Shown here in pieces: positions 6,373-14,331 of a DNA stretch of 31,829 bases (position 1 is its first letter; the number at the start of each line of letters is the position of its first letter). The translations under genes were made by a program, and so were the position numbers. The notes below the pieces were generated by a model. That model was not told the origin of the DNA, did not search any database, and was given only the letters and a program-made list of their open reading frames with translations. The DNA is from UBA7702 sp051866595 (GTDB lineage Bacteria; Bacillota; Dehalobacteriia; UBA7702), in contig JBJDXI010000170.1 in NCBI GenBank assembly GCA_051866595.1, positions 1 through 31,829 on the forward strand, given 5' to 3'.

Positions 6373-7101
6373 ATGAAATGGAAAGAACGGATCTGTAAAT
6401 GGATATGGCCCACCACCCGCTGTGTGATCTGCGGCGGCCGGAGCGAGCGTTTCTATCCCGGGCTTTGTTCCGCCTGCCTGGCGCGGATCACGGAGCGTCG
6501 GGAGAAGGAAATCTTTTGTCCCCGGTGTGGTATGTTTTACGCTTCTTCCTTCCGTCAGTGTCCCCACTGCTGTTTCGATCCGCCGAAATACCCCAAAACC
6601 GGCGGTTTTTTCTGCGCCATGCCTTATGATGAGGATAACAGCCGGCTGGTGAAAAAGATGAAATACGGCAATCGCCGGGATCTGGCCGAGACCATGGCTC
6701 GGCTGTTCTTCCGCTATTCAGAAATCGAAGGGGATTTTGATATGGTGACGGCGGTGCCTCTTCATCGGGAGAAACTGCGGCAGAGAGGGTTTAACCAGAG
6801 CCGCGATCTCGCCCTTCGCATTGCGGAGGAAATGAAGATTCCCTATGAGGAAACGCTGATCCGCACCGTGAATACGGTGAGTCAGACCAAACTTTCTTAC
6901 CGGGAACGGTTAAAGAGCATGAAAGGTGCTTTCTCCCTGGCGGAGGGTGTATCCGTTGCGGGGAAACGGGTTTTGCTGGTGGATGATGTGGTCACCACCG
7001 GCGCGACGATCAGAGAATGTGCCGCTGTTTTGCGGGAGGCCGGCGCCAGATCGGTGGGGCTTGCTTCTTTCGCCGCGGCGAAAACCAAAAGCGGCCGGTG
7101 A
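6373..7101 (+). CDS. comF: ComF family phosphoribosyltransferase-like competence protein
   Basis: The 242-residue protein has the two ComF parts. The first is an N-terminal zinc-binding region with CxxC pairs (Cys17/20, 32/35, 49/52, 63/66). The second is a type I PRTase domain with VPLHREKLRQRGFNQS and the PRPP loop VLLVDDVVTTGAT (Asp204, Asp205, Thr208-Thr212). In naturally transformable bacteria ComF helps process imported single-stranded DNA in the cytoplasm. ComF homologues are also widespread where competence is unproven, so a role in transformation here is a prediction. It is the last gene of the operon starting at 3980 and no clear terminator follows. The neighbouring HEAT and Ntn genes are not usual competence genes. 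Confidence 0.9.
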   Translation: MKWKERICKWIWPTTRCVICGGRSERFYPGLCSACLARITERREKEIFCPRCGMFYASSFRQCPHCCFDPPKYPKTGGFFCAMPYDEDNSRLVKKMKYGNRRDLAETMARLFFRYSEIEGDFDMVTAVPLHREKLRQRGFNQSRDLALRIAEEMKIPYEETLIRTVNTVSQTKLSYRERLKSMKGAFSLAEGVSVAGKRVLLVDDVVTTGATIRECAAVLREAGARSVGLASFAAAKTKSGR

Positions 7102-7252
7102 GTTTTTGTATAATTTGTAGATTTTTTGAGTATTTATTGGGTATGTGGAGAATTTAATACATTTATGCAAAATTTTCCACTGTCTTGAGCTGGTTATAAA
7201 CATTTTTGTGCACATTGTCCACAAATTAAACAATGATTTTACCGTATTTAAC
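7102..7252. other. AT-rich spacer with DnaA-box-like 9-mers
   Basis: No coding signal is seen. Four 9-mers close to the DnaA box TTATNCACA occur within 80 bases: the reverse complement of TTCTCCACA at 7144-7152, TTTTCCACT at 7173-7181, and the directly adjacent TTGTGCACA (7206-7214) and TTGTCCACA (7215-7223). The last pair can also be read as an inverted repeat, TTGTG...CACAA (7206-7224), typical of an operator. Each box has one or two mismatches to consensus, so DnaA binding is only a possibility. Confidence 0.35.
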
Positions 7253-7281
7253 TTGCAGGGTTGCGGTTCCTGTGGTAAAAT
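7253..7281 (+). promoter_or_regulatory. Promoter of the pyrophosphatase gene
   Basis: TTGCAG (7253-7258), a 17-base spacer and TAAAAT (7276-7281) preceded by TG at 7273-7274 make an extended -10 sigma-A promoter 36 bases before the start codon. Confidence 0.75.
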
Positions 7282-7317
7282 ATCTGAAATCTCAGGGAAG
7301 TGAAAAGGAGGTTTCCT

Positions 7318-7854
7318 ATGTCCAATTTATGGCATGACATCAGTCCCCACCGTATCAAATCCGATGATTTTATCGCTGTGATTGAAATTGAGCAAGGCAC
7401 CAAATCCAAGTATGAGCTGGATAAAGAATCCGGCGCTATGATTCTTGATCGTATTCTGTATACTTCAACTCACTATCCCGCCAATTACGGTTTTATCCCC
7501 CGGACCTATGCCAGCGACGGCGACCCCCTCGATGTGCTGCTGGTCTGCAGTGAGTCTATCCGCCCCTTAACCCTGGTGCGCTGTTATCCCATCGGCGTCA
7601 TCATCATGAAGGACGGCGGCAAGCTGGATGAAAAGATCATCGCCATTCCCTTTAACGACCCCATGTATAACTGTTACCACGATATTGAGGACCTGCCGGC
7701 CCATATGTATGAGATGATGGTTCATTTCTTTTCCGTCTATAAAAATCTGGAAAAGGGCAAAGGCGTGGAGGTGGACGGTGTTTACGGCCCGGATCGCGCC
7801 AGAGAAATCATCAATGAATGTATCGACCACTATATTGAATCCTTCTGCCGCTGA
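7318..7854 (+). CDS. ppa: Soluble inorganic pyrophosphatase, family I
   Basis: Hydrolyses pyrophosphate to two phosphates in the cytoplasm, pulling biosynthetic reactions forward. The 178-residue length is normal for bacterial family I enzymes. The signature DGDPLDVLLV has its three metal-binding aspartates at residues 67, 69 and 72. Other conserved segments are EIEQGTKSKYELDKESG, HYPANYGFIPRTY and MKDGGKLDEKIIAIP. The ATG at 7318 follows AAGGAGGT (7305-7312); a frame extended to 7300 would place the ribosome binding site inside the gene. It has its own extended -10 promoter. Use of family I rather than the manganese family II enzyme common in Bacilli and Clostridia is a small taxonomic hint. 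Confidence 0.96.
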   Translation: MSNLWHDISPHRIKSDDFIAVIEIEQGTKSKYELDKESGAMILDRILYTSTHYPANYGFIPRTYASDGDPLDVLLVCSESIRPLTLVRCYPIGVIIMKDGGKLDEKIIAIPFNDPMYNCYHDIEDLPAHMYEMMVHFFSVYKNLEKGKGVEVDGVYGPDRAREIINECIDHYIESFCR

Positions 7855-7890
7855 AATCTTTAAGAGAAAATTTATAAAATAAACAAGGGA

Positions 7891-7919
7891 TTTTCAAATA
7901 AAGAGCGAATATGTATAAT
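7891..7919 (+). promoter_or_regulatory. Probable promoter of hpf
   Basis: TATAAT at 7914-7919 lies 17 bases after TTTTCA (7891-7896), a weak -35 box, in an AT-rich 105-base gap. The -10 is perfect; the -35 matches four of six. No sigma-B or sigma-H consensus was seen. Confidence 0.5.
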
Positions 7920-7959
7920 AAAATAAAATAGAGTCCTGGCGTAAGGAAGGAGTGGTTCT

Positions 7960-8487
7960 ATGAATATCAACTACAAAGGAAAGAACATTGAGGTAACCCC
8001 TGCCTTAAAGGAACATGCCGAAAAGAAGATCGGTCGGCTCAGCCGGATTATGGAGATCGATAAAGTAACGGTCACCGTAATCGCGGAAGGGAACCGTGAA
8101 AAAGCAGAGGTATCCATGATGATCAAAGGCTATCTCCTGCGCGGCGAAGACTGCGCACAGGATATTTTCGCGGCTATCGATACTGTCGTTGATAAGCTGG
8201 AAAAACAGCTTGTGAAATATAAAGAAAAACTCCAGCGTAAAACGAAGAAGGATAAAGGAAAGCTTGCCGATGTGGTGGTGGATGAACCCCTGGCGGAAAA
8301 GGAAGACGAACTTGTCCGTACCAAGCATTTTGCCGTGAAACCTATGACGGTGGACGAAGCCATCATGCAGATGAACATGATCGGTCACAGCTTTTTCGTT
8401 TTTGCCAACAGTGAAAATGATGAGGGAATCAATGTGGTATACGTTCGGAATGATGGAAAATACGGCTTGATCGTTCCCGAAAAATAA
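7960..8487 (+). CDS. hpf: Ribosome hibernation promoting factor, long form
   Basis: Long-form HPF pairs 70S ribosomes into inactive 100S dimers during slow growth or stress. The 175-residue protein has an N-terminal S30AE/RaiA domain (MNINYKGKNIEVTPALKEHAEKKIGRL to about residue 95), which occupies the tRNA/mRNA channel. A charged linker follows (about 96-120), then the C-terminal dimerisation domain VRTKHFAVKPMTVDEAIMQMNMIGHSFFVF...YGLIVPEK. This two-domain layout distinguishes it from the short HPF/YfiA of gammaproteobacteria. It precedes secA, as hpf/yvyD does in Bacillus, and is separated from it by an efficient terminator. The ribosome binding site (AAGGAAGGAG) ends eight bases before the ATG. 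Confidence 0.95.
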   Translation: MNINYKGKNIEVTPALKEHAEKKIGRLSRIMEIDKVTVTVIAEGNREKAEVSMMIKGYLLRGEDCAQDIFAAIDTVVDKLEKQLVKYKEKLQRKTKKDKGKLADVVVDEPLAEKEDELVRTKHFAVKPMTVDEAIMQMNMIGHSFFVFANSENDEGINVVYVRNDGKYGLIVPEK

Positions 8488-8502
8488 TGAATGAAACGGA
8501 TG

Positions 8503-8534
8503 GAGGGAGCCGGAACAGCGGCTCCCTCTTTTTT
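8503..8534 (+). terminator. Intrinsic terminator of hpf
   Basis: GAGGGAGCCG (8503-8512) pairs perfectly with CGGCTCCCTC (8519-8528) around a six-base loop and is followed by six T residues. It separates hpf from secA. Confidence 0.93.
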
Positions 8535-8610
8535 ATCGGTGGAAAAAGGCGTCCCGAAAGAATCGACCGGCAGAGAGCGGTTCGGTCCTTTGGGGAGACC
8601 CTGATTTCTT

Positions 8611-8639
8611 TTGCTTTTTACACACTTCGGTGTGATCAT
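8611..8639 (+). promoter_or_regulatory. Possible secA promoter
   Basis: TTGCTT (8611-8616) is 17 bases upstream of GATCAT (8634-8639), which has the extended -10 TG at 8631-8632. A short CACAC-TTCG-GTGTG hairpin (8621-8634) overlaps the spacer. The boxes are degenerate, so this is a tentative call; a promoter must lie between the hpf terminator at 8534 and secA. Confidence 0.35.
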
Positions 8640-8667
8640 TCTATATGGGAGGTATCAACTTCTTTTT

Positions 8668-11298
8668 ATGTTCAAAGCACTGAAAAATTTATTTGACGAC
8701 AACGCCAAAGACATCAAAAAGTATTCTCAGAAGGTGGAGATCATCAACGGCCTCGAAGCTACGGTCTCCGCTTACAGCGATGAAGAGCTGACCGGGAAAA
8801 CCGCGGAGTTCAAAGAGCGCTACGCCGACGGCGAAACCTTGGATGAGCTTCTCCCCGAAGCCTTCGCCGTGGTGCGGGAAGCGTCCAAACGGGTGCTGGG
8901 GATGCGCCACTTTGATGTTCAGCTCATCGGCGGCATGGTTCTCCACGACGGCCGCATTTCCGAAATGAAAACCGGGGAAGGGAAAACATTGGTGGCTACG
9001 CTGCCGGCCTATCTCAACGCCATTGCCGGCAAGGGCGTTCACGTGATCACCGTCAACGATTATCTCGCCACCCGGGACAGCGAATGGATGGGGCAGATCT
9101 TCCGTTTTCTCGGCCTTACCGTGGGCCTCAACATTCACGGCCTGAGCTATGATGAAAAGAAAGCGGCTTACGCCGCCGATATTACTTACGGTACCAACAA
9201 CGAATTCGGTTTCGACTATCTCCGCGATAACATGGCCGTCCGGGAAGACGCCATGGTCCAGCGGGATCTGTTCTACGCCATCATCGACGAAGTGGACAGT
9301 ATCCTCATCGATGAGGCCCGGACGCCGCTGATCATCTCCGGTCAGGCCGAAAAACCCACGGAAAATTATTACACCGCCGCCAAGATCGTTTCCCGCCTCA
9401 AAGAAGAGGAAGATTACATGATTGAGGAAAAAACGAAAAGCGCGGCCTTGAACGAAGAGGGCATCGCCAAAGTCGAAGCCCAGCTCGGTATTGAAAACCT
9501 CTACGCTGACGAAAATAACGAATGGAGCCATCTCATCACCAACGCCGTCCGGGCCAAGGCCCTCTTTAAAAAGGACCGCGACTATGTGGTGAAAGACGGC
9601 GAAGTCATCATCGTTGATGAATTTACCGGCCGTCTGATGTTCGGCCGCCGTTATAGCGACGGTCTCCATCAGGCGCTGGAAGCCAAGGAAAACGTGAAGA
9701 TCGAACGGGAAAGCCAGACGCTGGCCACCATCACCTTCCAAAATTATTTCCGTATGTATGAAAAACTCTCGGGGATGACTGGTACGGCCAAAACCGAAGA
9801 GGGCGAGTTCACCAAGATCTACCGTATGGACGTGGTGGAAGTGCCCCCCAACAAGGAAATGGTGCGAAAAGACGAAGCCGATGTGATCTACCGCACGGCA
9901 CAAGGGAAAATCGACGCCATCATCGAGGACATCAAAGCGGCTCACGCTGTGGGGCGCCCCGTGTTGGTGGGTACGGTATCCATCGAGAAATCCGAAGTTT
10001 TAAGCCGCGCTTTGAAACGCTGCGGCATCCCCCATAATGTATTAAACGCCAAATTCCATGAGAAGGAAGCGGAGATTATCTCCCAGGCCGGCCGTTTCGG
10101 CGCGGTGACCATCGCCACCAACATGGCGGGCCGCGGCACCGACATCCTCCTGGGCGGTAACCCCGAAGCCCTGGCCAAAGCGGAATTCAACGCGTTGACG
10201 GAAAAGAAAAAAGATCCCGATTATAACGAACTGCTGGCGAAATATACCGCGGCCTGCGCCGAGGAAAAGGCTAAAGTCGTGGCGGCGGGTGGTCTCTACG
10301 TCATCGGTACCGAGCGCCACGAAAGTCGCCGTATCGACAACCAGCTCCGCGGCCGTTCCGGCCGTCAGGGCGACCCCGGTATGAGCCGTTTCTTCCTCTC
10401 CATGGAGGACGATCTGATCCGCATTTTCGGCGGGGATAACATGGCGGCGGTGATGGACCGTTTCGGTATGGACGACACCACCCCCATCGACTCCAAAATG
10501 GTTTCCAAGACCATTGAAAACGCCCAGAAACGGGTGGAAAACAACAACTTTGAAACGCGTAAGAACGTGCTGGACTACGACGATGTCATGAACCAGCAGC
10601 GTGAAGTCATCTACGGTGAACGGCGCAAAGTTCTCACCGGTCAGAATATCCGGGAAAATGTAGTGGATATGATCTCCCATGTGGTGGATTACGCCGTGGA
10701 ACAGGCCGCCGGCGGCTCGCCCCAGATTGAGGAATGGAATCTTGACCAGCTGATGGAAGATTCCCGGATCTTCCTGCCCCGCCATACTGATACCATCGAG
10801 GATTGGCAGAAGCTCAGCGGTGAGGAACTCAAGGAAAAACTGGAAAAAGACGCCATGGACTTCTACCTCGCCCGCGAGGAAGAGCTGGGCGCCGATCAGA
10901 TGGAGAACATCGCCCGCTATGTGATGCTCCGGGTCATCGACCGCCAGTGGATGGATCATCTCGACGCCATGGATCAGCTCCGCACCGGCATCGGTCTCCA
11001 GGCCATCGGCCAGAAAAATCCGCTGGTGGAATATAAGTACGCCGCATATGATATGTTTACCCAGATGATGGAAGAAATCCGCCGGGAAGTGGTGCGCTTT
11101 ATCCTCCGGGCCCAGATTGCCCAGGAACAGCCCGCCGCCGGTGTCTCGGTGAAGAATATTCAGGAAAATCGCAGTTCCGACGGGGAAGAACAGGTAAAGA
11201 AGCCCGTGCGGAAAGAACAGACCGTCGGTCGAAACGACCCCTGCCCTTGCGGCAGCGGTAAAAAATATAAAAAATGCTGCGGAAGGCAGCAAAATTAA
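8668..11298 (+). CDS. secA: Preprotein translocase ATPase SecA
   Basis: SecA is the cytoplasmic motor that pushes preproteins through SecYEG. The 876-residue protein has Walker A MKTGEGKTLVATLPAYL (near residues 100-116), Walker B DEVDSILIDEARTPLIISG, the nucleotide-fold-2 region IATNMAGRGTDI, and the ERHESRRIDNQLRGRSGRQGDPG motif. A C-terminal SEC-C zinc motif (CPCGSGKKYKKCC) binds SecB and phospholipid in relatives. The ATG at 8668 gives the usual MFKALKNLFDDN start. The ribosome binding site GGGAGG (8647-8652) is unusually far away (15 bases), and no nearer in-frame start exists; an upstream frame to 8611 would include the ribosome binding site. prfB follows 11 bases after the stop, the conserved Firmicute secA-prfB pair. 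Confidence 0.98.
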   Translation: MFKALKNLFDDNAKDIKKYSQKVEIINGLEATVSAYSDEELTGKTAEFKERYADGETLDELLPEAFAVVREASKRVLGMRHFDVQLIGGMVLHDGRISEMKTGEGKTLVATLPAYLNAIAGKGVHVITVNDYLATRDSEWMGQIFRFLGLTVGLNIHGLSYDEKKAAYAADITYGTNNEFGFDYLRDNMAVREDAMVQRDLFYAIIDEVDSILIDEARTPLIISGQAEKPTENYYTAAKIVSRLKEEEDYMIEEKTKSAALNEEGIAKVEAQLGIENLYADENNEWSHLITNAVRAKALFKKDRDYVVKDGEVIIVDEFTGRLMFGRRYSDGLHQALEAKENVKIERESQTLATITFQNYFRMYEKLSGMTGTAKTEEGEFTKIYRMDVVEVPPNKEMVRKDEADVIYRTAQGKIDAIIEDIKAAHAVGRPVLVGTVSIEKSEVLSRALKRCGIPHNVLNAKFHEKEAEIISQAGRFGAVTIATNMAGRGTDILLGGNPEALAKAEFNALTEKKKDPDYNELLAKYTAACAEEKAKVVAAGGLYVIGTERHESRRIDNQLRGRSGRQGDPGMSRFFLSMEDDLIRIFGGDNMAAVMDRFGMDDTTPIDSKMVSKTIENAQKRVENNNFETRKNVLDYDDVMNQQREVIYGERRKVLTGQNIRENVVDMISHVVDYAVEQAAGGSPQIEEWNLDQLMEDSRIFLPRHTDTIEDWQKLSGEELKEKLEKDAMDFYLAREEELGADQMENIARYVMLRVIDRQWMDHLDAMDQLRTGIGLQAIGQKNPLVEYKYAAYDMFTQMMEEIRREVVRFILRAQIAQEQPAAGVSVKNIQENRSSDGEEQVKKPVRKEQTVGRNDPCPCGSGKKYKKCCGRQQN

Positions 11299-11309
11299 GG
11301 GGTGATCTT

Positions 11310-12417
11310 ATGCTGATGGATTTAAAACCGAATCTATCCGAAATGAAACGCAGGCTGGCAGATCTGAGGGATGCACTTTGACTTGCCTGCACTGAATGAA
11401 AAAATCGCGGCGCTGGAAGAAAAAGCCGCCGATCCCGCCTTCTGGGATGACCGCAACGCCGCCCAGGCCGTATTAAGGGAAACCACTACGCTGAAAAGCA
11501 AGGTGGACGGTTTTATGAAAGTACAGAACCGCCTGGAAGACGTGGAAGTCTACTGGGAACTGGCCGTGGAAGAGGATGACGAAAGCCTCGAAGACGAAAT
11601 CGCCGCCCAGTGCGCCGAATGCGAAAAGGCCGTGGACGCCTTGGAGCTGGATACACTGCTCAGCGATAAGTACGACGGCCATAACGCCATGCTTTCCATT
11701 CACGCCGGCAGCGGCGGTGTGGAAGCCCAGGACTGGGCCTCGATGCTTTACCGTATGTATACCCGGTATTGTGAAAAACACGGCTTTAAAGTGGAGCTCA
11801 TTGATATGCTTCCCGGCGAAGAAGCCGGTATCAAGAGCGTGACCTTCGGTGTGGAGGGCCTCAACGCCTACGGCTATCTCAAAGCGGAAAAGGGTGTTCA
11901 TCGTCTGGTGCGCATCTCGCCCTTTGACGCCGCCAAACGCCGCCATACCTCCTTCGCTTCGCTGGACGTCATTCCCCAGGTGGAATTTGACGATGAAATC
12001 GAGTTGAAGGAAGACGAATACCGCAAGGATACCTTCCGGGCCAGCGGCGCCGGCGGTCAGCACATCAACAAGACCGACAGCGCTATCCGCCTGACCCACT
12101 ACGAAACCGGCATCGTCGTTTCCTGTCAGGACGAACGTTCCCAGCACGCGAACCTGGATAAAGCTCTTCGCCTGCTCAAGGCGAAGCTCCTGGATCGCCA
12201 GCGGCAGATGCAGGAGGATGAGCTTAACGGCATCCGCGGCGAACAGCAGGACAACGGCTGGGGCAGCCAGATCCGTTCCTATGTCTTTGCGCCCTATAAA
12301 ATGGTCAAAGACCACCGCACTTCCGTGGAAGTGGGGAATGTCGATGCTGTCATGGACGGCGATCTGGATGCCTTCATCTTCGGTTACCTGAAATCTACGG
12401 TAAAAGCCGAAGGATAA
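11310..12417 (+). CDS. prfB: Peptide chain release factor 2, expressed through programmed +1 frameshift
   Basis: RF2 recognises UGA and UAA and triggers peptide release. The gene is split over two frames. Frame one runs from ATG 11310 (ribosome binding site AAGGGGTG at 11297-11304) for 23 codons to CTT (11376-11378) and TGA (11379-11381). A +1 slip at CTT-TGA-C resumes with GAC at 11380 and reads to TAA at 12417, giving 368 residues, close to E. coli RF2. The upstream AGGGAT sits in the same register as the Shine-Dalgarno-like stimulator of the classical site. The main part has the SPF tripeptide (203-205), which reads UGA, and GGQ (248-250), which catalyses hydrolysis. Scarcity of RF2 at its own UGA allows the shift, so synthesis is autoregulated. 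This is a functional gene, not a pseudogene. Confidence 0.97.
11367..11382 (+). promoter_or_regulatory. RF2 programmed +1 frameshift site
   Basis: AGGGATGCACTTTGAC: an AGGG element three codons before the slippery CTT, followed by in-frame stop TGA and a C that weakens termination. The register matches the known AGGGGG-TAT-CTT-TGA-C site. Confidence 0.95.
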
Positions 12418-12431
12418 AACTTCAAAAATGG

Positions 12432-12473
12432 GAGCCCTTCTTTTGTATGGAAAGAGGGGCTCTTTTCTCTTTG
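12432..12473 (+). terminator. Intrinsic terminator of secA-prfB
   Basis: GAGCCCTTCTTT (12432-12443) pairs with AAAGAGGGGCTC (12451-12462) with one wobble, loop of seven, then TTTTCTCTTT. It closes the secA-prfB transcript. Confidence 0.88.
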
Positions 12474-12493
12474 AAACGACGTCGATTTTTGTA

Positions 12494-12523
12494 TTTACGG
12501 TTTTGTTTGTATCGTGGTATAAT
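12494..12523 (+). promoter_or_regulatory. Extended -10 promoter of the amidohydrolase gene
   Basis: A perfect TATAAT at 12518-12523 is preceded by TG at 12515-12516. The -35 region is weak (TTTACG at 12494-12499, 18-base spacer). Extended -10 promoters do not need a strong -35. Confidence 0.65.
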
Positions 12524-12554
12524 GAAAAAAACGGAAAAGTGGTGAGGTGCTGTG

Positions 12555-14132
12555 ATGAAAGTATATACCAACGGAAAATTCATAACCTGCGAAAAAGAGA
12601 ATCGGATCTGCTCCGCCATGGCCGTGGAGAAGGGGCGCATCACCTGGATCGGTGAAGAAGGGGAACTGCCGACGGCCTATCGCAAGGCGGCCCGGGTGGA
12701 TCTGGCGGGAAATACGGTAACGCCGGCCTTCGGCGATACCCACATGCACTTTGCTTCTCTCTGCGTCTTTGAAAATACCTTTTACCTGATGGATGTGAAG
12801 AACTTTGACGAAGCCGCCGCCATCGTGGGAAAATACGCTTCTTCTCATCCCAAAGCCAAAATCCTGATGGGGTACGGCTGTTCCGCCCATACCGTGGCCG
12901 AAGGCCGTCTGCCGGAAAAAGCGGATCTCGATCGGTGGTCGGCTCGTCCGCTGCTCATCGTCAAATACGACGGTCACGCCGCCGTGGCCAACAGCGCCAT
13001 GATGGCCCTCCTCAGCGATGAGGTGAAAAAGGACCCCGGCTGTGACGAGAAGAGCGGTTGGCTCTATCAGAACGCCTTTTATCAGGGGGTCAACGAAGCC
13101 ACGGCCTTTATCCCCACCATGGATATTATCCGCGGTCTGGGCAACGGCGCCGATTATCTGGCCTCGGTGGGCATCGGCATGGTTCATTCCGTGGAGGGCG
13201 TGGGCTTTAAAAACGATATTGATGTGGATATGATGAAGATTCTCGCTCCCGGTCTGCCCCAGGCCTTCCGCCTGTTCTTCCAGACTATGGATCTGGAAAA
13301 AGCGAGAAAACACGGCTTTACCCGGATCGGCGGCTGTTTCAAGCTGGCGCTGGATGGCTGTTTCGGCTCGGAAGACGCCGCGTTGCTGGAACCTTACACC
13401 AACGACCCCGCCAATTCCGGGGTGCTCAATTACGATCAGGAGGAAGTCAACGATTTCGCCGTCGGCGCCAACCGGGAGGGCTGGCAGATCACGATGCACG
13501 CCATCGGCGATGCCGCCATTGAACAGTGTATCACCGCCTATGAGGCGGCCTATGCCGATCGCCCCTGGAGTGACGCCCGACATATTATGATTCACAGCTG
13601 TCTCGCCCATGAGGATCAGCTGAAACGGGCGGCGAAGATCGGCCTTTGCCTTGCCATGCAGTCGCCTTTTATCTACTGGAAGCAGGAACCCGATGAATAT
13701 CTTTGCCGGATTCTGGGCCGGGAGCGGGCCGACGCGTTGAATCCTCTGGGAACGATTCATCGTCTGGGCATTGTGGCCGGTGACGGCTCCGACGGCCCCT
13801 GCACCCGGCCGAATCCCCTTCGGGGCATGGCCTGCGCCGTAAACCATCCCAATCCCAAAGAGCGGATCTCCCGCCTTGACGCCTTGCGGATGATCACCGC
13901 CAACCCGGCCTATATGAGCCATGATGAAAAAGACCGGGGCACCCTTTCTACCGGGAAGATTGCCGACTTTGTCGTGCTGGGCGATAACCCCCTGACCGCC
14001 GAGGATATTGAGCATATTCCCGTGAAAGCTCTCTATCTCCACGGCAAGAAGTATGTTCCGGAAAAGCCCGGCGCGCTGAAAATCCTCGGCCGCGCTCTTT
14101 TCCGCCGCCTCTTCCGCAAAGAGTTTATTTAA
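12555..14132 (+). CDS. YtcJ-like metal-dependent amidohydrolase
   Basis: A 525-residue amidohydrolase of the amidohydrolase_3/YtcJ type, a TIM-barrel metal hydrolase with flanking beta-sandwich. Visible features are the N-terminal sandwich with MAVEKGRITWIGEE, the metal-binding PAFGDTHMHF with His63 and His65, KYDGHAAVANSAMM, HAIGDAAIEQC, IHSCLAHEDQL, VAGDGSDGPCTRPNP holding the late metal-site Asp, and a C-terminal GKIADFVVLGDNPL strand that is diagnostic of amidohydrolases. Relatives hydrolyse amide or related bonds, but substrates are rarely known. There is no signal peptide, so it is cytoplasmic. GTG at 12552 is possible, but ATG 12555 fits GAGGT at 12544-12548 better. It is monocistronic, with its own promoter and two terminators; nothing nearby hints at the substrate. 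Confidence 0.85.
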   Translation: MKVYTNGKFITCEKENRICSAMAVEKGRITWIGEEGELPTAYRKAARVDLAGNTVTPAFGDTHMHFASLCVFENTFYLMDVKNFDEAAAIVGKYASSHPKAKILMGYGCSAHTVAEGRLPEKADLDRWSARPLLIVKYDGHAAVANSAMMALLSDEVKKDPGCDEKSGWLYQNAFYQGVNEATAFIPTMDIIRGLGNGADYLASVGIGMVHSVEGVGFKNDIDVDMMKILAPGLPQAFRLFFQTMDLEKARKHGFTRIGGCFKLALDGCFGSEDAALLEPYTNDPANSGVLNYDQEEVNDFAVGANREGWQITMHAIGDAAIEQCITAYEAAYADRPWSDARHIMIHSCLAHEDQLKRAAKIGLCLAMQSPFIYWKQEPDEYLCRILGRERADALNPLGTIHRLGIVAGDGSDGPCTRPNPLRGMACAVNHPNPKERISRLDALRMITANPAYMSHDEKDRGTLSTGKIADFVVLGDNPLTAEDIEHIPVKALYLHGKKYVPEKPGALKILGRALFRRLFRKEFI

Positions 14133-14175
14133 TAAGAGCATAGATGACGATGTAAAGATCACTTATTGAAGAAAG

Positions 14176-14212
14176 GATCCCTTGCCTGTGAGACGAGGGA
14201 TCTTCTGCTTTT
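14176..14212 (+). terminator. First of two tandem terminators after the amidohydrolase
   Basis: GATCCCT (14176-14182) pairs with AGGGATC (14196-14202), followed by TTCTGCTTTT. Loop of 13 bases. A moderately strong intrinsic terminator. Confidence 0.7.
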
Positions 14213-14213
14213 G

Positions 14214-14260
14214 AAAAGAACCTCTTTTGGGGCGTTGCCCCGAAGGAGTGTTCTTTTTTT
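14214..14260 (+). terminator. Second tandem terminator, long stem
   Basis: AAAGAAC (14215-14221) pairs with GTTCTTT (14250-14256), continuing inward through CTCTTTT / GAAGGAG (one bulge, some wobble) to GGGG/CCCC around CGTTG. A run of seven T follows. It insulates the citrate operon promoter from upstream transcription. Confidence 0.88.
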
Positions 14261-14302
14261 GCGCGGTTTCTCATAAATTTTTTTGTTTTACGAAAATTTT
14301 AC

Positions 14303-14331
14303 TTGACTTTGTACGTGTTTAGTAATAATGT
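14303..14331 (+). promoter_or_regulatory. Promoter of the 2-oxoglutarate operon
   Basis: TTGACT (14303-14308), a 17-base spacer and TAATGT (14326-14331), 31 bases before the start codon. The -10 box lies inside the palindrome at 14325-14340, so binding there would block RNA polymerase. Confidence 0.65.

Noticed and set aside
7102..7317. Chromosome origin (oriC)
   Set aside because: DnaA-like boxes are imperfect, and none of the usual origin neighbours (dnaA, dnaN, rpmH, gidA) is present.
8689..11292. Two long minus-strand frames opposite secA
   Set aside because: Shadow frames caused by codon bias; the secA motifs on the plus strand are unambiguous.
11371..12417. prfB as a plain gene beginning at 11371
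   Set aside because: That start lies within the frameshift window and omits the 23-codon upstream frame, which has a proper ribosome binding site and the conserved slip site.
12495..14162. Minus-strand open frame of 555 codons opposite the amidohydrolase
   Set aside because: Complete overlap with a motif-supported plus-strand gene; it runs through the plus-strand promoter and has no initiation signal or motifs.
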